From: an uncultured Clostridia bacterium
GTDB lineage: Bacteria; Bacillota; Clostridia; Oscillospirales; Ruminococcaceae
Direction of reading: 5' to 3'
Assembly (NCBI GenBank): GCA_947165805.1
Contig: CAMVBT010000074.1
Coordinates: 1-9,598, forward strand
Length of the DNA stretch: 9,598 nucleotides
The notes below the pieces were generated by a model. It ran no database searches and was not told the origin of the DNA. It was given only the letters and a program-made list of their open reading frames with translations. Below, piece by piece: positions 6,416-9,598 of this stretch. Every line of letters starts with the position of its first letter. The first letter of the stretch is position 1. The translations under genes and the position numbers were made by a program.

Positions 6416-7801
6416 TTATACAGGCATTACCTTGTTCTGCTTGTCCGCGTGAACAGCGTCGATGCCGTTCTGCTTGTCGCGGCGCTTCTCGAAGAACTTC
6501 TCGGCTACCTGACCGAACATAGCGTAGCTGAGAACGTCCTCGTCCTGCTGCGCCCACTTCGCGGCCTCGGCTTTGAGCTTATCGAGCTCGGGCTCGATAA
6601 GGTCGGCGGGACGGCAGTCTATCGGCTTCTCGTCGCCGAGTATCTTCCTGCGGAACTCGGGGTCGATAGGCGCGGGGGTCTTGCCGTATTCGCCCTTGAC
6701 GAGGCCCTTGAACTCCTTCGTTACGGTCTTGTAGCGCTCGCCCATAATTACGTTGAACACAGCCTGTGTGCCGACGATCTGCGATGTAGGCGTTACCAGC
6801 GGCGGATAGCCCGCATCTTTTCTTACACGCGGAACTTCCTGCAATACTTCGTCGAATTTGTCCGACTTGCCCGCCTGCTTGAGCTGCGAGAGCAGGTTGG
6901 AGAGCATTCCGCCCGGTACCTGATAGATAAGGGCGTTCGCGTCTACCGCCAGCATCTTCGGGTCAAGCAGACCGCTGTCGAGATACTTCTTGCGGAGCTC
7001 CATAAAATACGGACGCAGCTCTGTGAGCTGCTTCAGGTCGAGTCCCGTGTCGTAGGGAGTTCCCTGAAGCGCGGCGACCATGGACTCGGTCGGAGCGTGT
7101 GATGTGCCGTTCGCAAGCGGCGACATCGCCGTGTCTATCGCGTCTACGCCCGCTTCTATGCCCTTTAACAGACACATTGAAGCAAGTCCCGACGTGTAGT
7201 GTGTATGTAACTGTACGTTCGCTTTGAGAGCCTTTACCAGCTCCTCGGTGCGGTAGGGCGTCAGCAGAGCCGCCATATCCTTGATGCAGATGGAATCCGC
7301 GCCGCACTCCTCGATCTGCTTCGCGTACTTGACATAATAATCCGTGGTGAATATCTCGCCGAGTGTGTAGGATATCGCTATCTGCGCGTGTGCGCCTTCC
7401 TTCTTCGCCGCCTTTACGGCTGTCTGGAGATTTCTCACATCGTTGAGAGCGTCGAATATGCGGATTATGTCTATGCCGTTCGCAACGGACTTCTGAACGA
7501 AGTATTCAAGAACGTCGTCGGCGTAATGACGGTAGCCGAGCATATTCTGTCCTCTGAAAAGCATCTGGAGCTTTGTGTTCGGCATCTCGCGGCGAAGTAT
7601 GCGGAGCCTCTCCCACGGGTCTTCATTCAGGAAGCGCAGACATGAATCGAATGTCGCGCCGCCCCAGCACTCCACCGAGTAGAACCCGCACTTATCCATA
7701 GCGGACAGTATCGGAAGCATCTCGGGAGTTGACATACGCGTTGCTATAAGCGACTGGTGAGCGTCACGGAGAACAGTTTCGGTAATTAAAACCTTTGCCA
7801 T
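6416..7801 (-). CDS. oadA: Oxaloacetate/pyruvate carboxyltransferase subunit (OadA / transcarboxylase 5S family)
   Basis: A 461-residue enzyme that transfers CO2 between oxaloacetate (giving pyruvate) and biotin on a carrier protein. A TIM-barrel carboxyltransferase domain (about 1-280) carries ETVLRDAHQS (8-17, with metal-ligand D14), the carbamylated-lysine motif ICIKDM (K174) and HTHYTSG (199-205), whose His residues bind the metal. It is followed by a conserved carboxylase domain to about 440. It ends without the biotinyl domain found in some OadA and all pyruvate carboxylases, which fits the free biotin carrier encoded 23 bases upstream. I chose the ATG at 7801 (AGGA ten bases upstream) over a TTG three codons earlier. 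It could work as the 5S subunit of transcarboxylase, as OadA of a sodium-pumping decarboxylase, or as PycB of a two-part pyruvate carboxylase. No biotin carboxylase or membrane beta subunit is visible here. Confidence 0.9.
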   Translation of the reverse strand: MAKVLITETVLRDAHQSLIATRMSTPEMLPILSAMDKCGFYSVECWGGATFDSCLRFLNEDPWERLRILRREMPNTKLQMLFRGQNMLGYRHYADDVLEYFVQKSVANGIDIIRIFDALNDVRNLQTAVKAAKKEGAHAQIAISYTLGEIFTTDYYVKYAKQIEECGADSICIKDMAALLTPYRTEELVKALKANVQLHTHYTSGLASMCLLKGIEAGVDAIDTAMSPLANGTSHAPTESMVAALQGTPYDTGLDLKQLTELRPYFMELRKKYLDSGLLDPKMLAVDANALIYQVPGGMLSNLLSQLKQAGKSDKFDEVLQEVPRVRKDAGYPPLVTPTSQIVGTQAVFNVIMGERYKTVTKEFKGLVKGEYGKTPAPIDPEFRRKILGDEKPIDCRPADLIEPELDKLKAEAAKWAQQDEDVLSYAMFGQVAEKFFEKRRDKQNGIDAVHADKQNKVMPV

Positions 7802-7824
7802 TTCAAACAAGTCCTTTCATCGAA

Positions 7825-8193
7825 TTACGCGTTTATGGTAACAATTACCGTACCGGTATTTACGGAATCGCCCTTCGCGACATTGACGGAAGCTATCGTG
7901 CCGTCGCAGGGTGCGGGAATGGCGTTCTCCATCTTCATAGCCTCAACTATCGCGATGTCGTCGCCGTTCTTTACCTTATCGCCGACCTTTACCTTTACGT
8001 CAACTACGGTGCCGGGCATCGGAGCCTCGACCTTGACGCCGCCCTGCGCTCCTGCGGGAGCCTTGGGTGCTGCGGGCTTTGCGGGCTTGGGCGCTGCGGG
8101 AGCCGCGGCAGCGGGAGCCTCCGCTCCGGCTTCGAGCTCCTCGACCGATACATCATAAGCGGTTCCATTGACTGTGATATTATATCTTTTCAT
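7825..8193 (-). CDS. Biotin carboxyl carrier protein (transcarboxylase 1.3S-like)
   Basis: A 122-residue carrier whose biotin swings between two carboxyltransferase sites. The N-terminus MKRYNITVNGTAYDV closely resembles the opening of the Propionibacterium 1.3S subunit and of OadA/MmdC carriers. Residues 21-51 are a flexible Ala/Pro/Lys linker. The biotinyl domain (53-121) has APMPGTV (57-63) and the biotinylation motif EAMKMEN, with the acceptor lysine K87. The size, about 120 residues, is that of 1.3S. AAAGGA lies ten bases before the ATG. The gene is 24 bases after the CoA-carboxyltransferase gene and 23 bases before the oxaloacetate carboxyltransferase gene, so the three are co-transcribed and almost surely form one complex. 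Confidence 0.93.
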   Translation of the reverse strand: MKRYNITVNGTAYDVSVEELEAGAEAPAAAAPAAPKPAKPAAPKAPAGAQGGVKVEAPMPGTVVDVKVKVGDKVKNGDDIAIVEAMKMENAIPAPCDGTIASVNVAKGDSVNTGTVIVTINA

Positions 8194-8217
8194 TGTCTTG
8201 TATTCCTTTCAGTGTTA

Positions 8218-9594
8218 TCAATATACAAAGTTTATATGCTTTCTCTGCGGTGTGTGGACTCTCTTGCCCTCGAACGTGTCAAGAGCCGAAAGCACCGCGG
8301 AGCGTGTATCGTCGGGATCAATGACCCTGTCAACGCTGCCGGACGCCGCAAGTGTGAACACGCTTGCTTCGTTGTCCTTGTATTCGGCGATAAGAGCAGC
8401 CTCGTTCGTTCCGTCGAGCTCGTCGCCGCGGAGGAATATCACCGCTGCTTTCGGGTCTGCTGCGGAGATCACGCTGTTCTCGTAAGCGAGCACCATATCG
8501 TTCGCGGGAGCTATCGCGCAGTACGCGGAGCCGTATGCCTTATCGGTAACGAGCGCTATCTTAACTGTGGTCGCGGAGGCATATACCTGTGCGAGCTTCG
8601 CCGCGTCTCTTACCGAGCCCGCGAGCTCCGCCGCCTGTGTGCCGCCTATGCCCTCGCTGTCAAGTATAGTTACGACCGGTATCGAGAACGCGTCGCAGAA
8701 CGACACGAATCTTGCGATCTTCGCGCAGTCGCTCGCGGAAAGCTTCTCACCGGACTTGTCCGTGGCTGCGAAGCCCACGGTCTTCCAGCTTATGCTGCCC
8801 AGCGCCGTATACGCGGAGGTACCGAACTCCTTGTAAAGCTCGATGACGCTGCCCTTGTCGGCTATTGCCTTCACCATTGCGTCGGCTTTCAGATCAGCCG
8901 TGACTGCCGCGTCGTTCTCGGCGTAGTAGTCGTTGCCGGAAAGCTCGAGATTGTTGGACGGAAGTATGCGCAGGAGCTTCTTTATCTCCTCGACAGCCGT
9001 CTTGTCGTCCTTTGCCGTTATCGCGGCGACACCCGCCTTCGCGGCATTTGCTGCCGTACCCGCGTCCTTGAACGTATCATCGCTCGATACGAACGGAGCC
9101 GTCATGAAGAACTCGGACTTCTCGTTCACGACAACGATATCAGCCATGCAGGCTATCATCGCCGCCGTACCGGCGCACAGCCCCGCCACATACGATATCT
9201 GCGGAACAACGCCGGAGAGCTTAGCCGCCGACTTTGTTATGTATGCGTAGGAATCGAGCATCACCGAGCCCTCGGTCATATCTCCGCCCTTGCTGTCATA
9301 TATGCCCACTATCGGGCAGCCGTTCTTCACTGCCATGCTGTACAGCTTCGAGAGCTTGAGAGCCGCCGCCTTGTTCATGGCGCCGCCCTTTACGGTGATA
9401 TCCTGCGAAAAAGCATAAACGGTCGCTCCGTCAACAAGCCCGTAGCCTGTTATAACGCTTGCTGTCCCGCCGTCCGAGCCGACAAACTTGCCGGTCTCTA
9501 CGAAGCTGTCGGCGTCGAAGAGCGCTTCTATGCGTTCTCTCGCCTTGCTTTCGGGAAGAGCCTGCTCCATTTCTGCCAGTGTTTTTCTTGCCAC
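8218..9594 (-). CDS. Acyl-CoA carboxyltransferase subunit (PccB/MmdA, transcarboxylase 12S family), divergent
   Basis: A crotonase-fold carboxyltransferase of at least 458 residues that moves CO2 between biotin and an acyl-CoA (methylmalonyl-, malonyl- or glutaconyl-CoA; not decided by sequence). Seen in order: ARERIEALFD (18-27), SFVE, VITGYG, FSQDITVKGG (62-71), SGVVPQIS (127-134), KAYGSAYCAI (352-361), VDRVIDPDDTR (421-431) and a terminal RKHINF. These place it in the family. It is shorter than usual (about 510-520), and key blocks differ: the first oxyanion-hole motif, normally DSGGARIQEG, is DSKGGDMTEG (100-109), and the C-terminal D-x-P-G-F loop is DSEGIGGTQ (312-320). The substrate may therefore be atypical. 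The start given is a GTG at 9594. The frame is still open to the window edge (AAG at 9595-9597), so the real start may lie outside. It is the first of three genes seen in this operon. Confidence 0.85.
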   Translation of the reverse strand: MARKTLAEMEQALPESKARERIEALFDADSFVETGKFVGSDGGTASVITGYGLVDGATVYAFSQDITVKGGAMNKAAALKLSKLYSMAVKNGCPIVGIYDSKGGDMTEGSVMLDSYAYITKSAAKLSGVVPQISYVAGLCAGTAAMIACMADIVVVNEKSEFFMTAPFVSSDDTFKDAGTAANAAKAGVAAITAKDDKTAVEEIKKLLRILPSNNLELSGNDYYAENDAAVTADLKADAMVKAIADKGSVIELYKEFGTSAYTALGSISWKTVGFAATDKSGEKLSASDCAKIARFVSFCDAFSIPVVTILDSEGIGGTQAAELAGSVRDAAKLAQVYASATTVKIALVTDKAYGSAYCAIAPANDMVLAYENSVISAADPKAAVIFLRGDELDGTNEAALIAEYKDNEASVFTLAASGSVDRVIDPDDTRSAVLSALDTFEGKRVHTPQRKHINFVY

Positions 9595-9598
9595 CTTT

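Noticed and set aside
6449..7102. Plus-strand open frame within the oxaloacetate carboxyltransferase gene
   Set aside because: It lies wholly inside a well-recognised gene on the other strand, with no ribosome binding site or recognisable domain.

Overview
The window looks like a chromosomal segment of a Gram-positive anaerobe of the Clostridia, most likely an Oscillospiraceae/Ruminococcus-type gut bacterium. The signs are GC-rich genes separated by one AT-rich promoter region, AAAGGA/GGAGG-type ribosome binding sites, a pyrophosphate-type phosphofructokinase and a split biotin-dependent carboxyltransferase operon. The taxonomic call is inference from gene content, not from a marker gene.

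Left half (1-4888), all on the minus strand and read right to left. A five-helix membrane protein (4888-3956) has a good sigma-A-type promoter upstream. It is followed by a large cytoplasmic protein with a four-cysteine zinc-type motif and a long Pro/Gln/Tyr-rich tail. That gene is split by one frameshift near 2350, so it appears as two open frames (3914-2151 and 2197-1529) that are really one coding region of about 795 codons. Next come a metallo-beta-lactamase-fold protein whose metal-binding motif is degenerate (1502-654), a GNAT acetyltransferase (634-113), and the first 38 codons of what looks like a family-13 glycoside hydrolase running off the left edge (116-1). Gaps are 41 bases or fewer, or genes overlap, and I see no terminator between them, so they are probably one transcription unit.

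Centre (4889-6410). An AT-rich divergent intergenic region of about 275 bp carries one promoter for each direction. To the right, a single plus-strand gene encodes a pyrophosphate-dependent phosphofructokinase (5164-6381). It ends at a perfect 11-bp hairpin with T-runs on both sides, which serves both converging transcripts.

Right half (6416-9598), minus strand. Three closely spaced genes encode a CoA-ester carboxyltransferase (PccB/MmdA family, start at the window edge), a free 122-residue biotin carrier, and an oxaloacetate/pyruvate carboxyltransferase (OadA/5S family). This is the 12S-1.3S-5S subunit set of a transcarboxylase, which moves CO2 between oxaloacetate/pyruvate and an acyl-CoA without ATP. 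The same parts also occur in sodium-pumping decarboxylases, whose membrane subunit is not in this window. Paired with a pyrophosphate-dependent phosphofructokinase, the region suggests an ATP-sparing fermentative metabolism.

The least explained parts are the membrane protein/zinc-motif protein pair with its frameshift and the beta-lactamase-fold protein lacking expected metal ligands. I see no rRNA, tRNA, CRISPR array or insertion sequence. The only stretch approaching 300 bases without a gene is 4889-5163, described under the two promoters.
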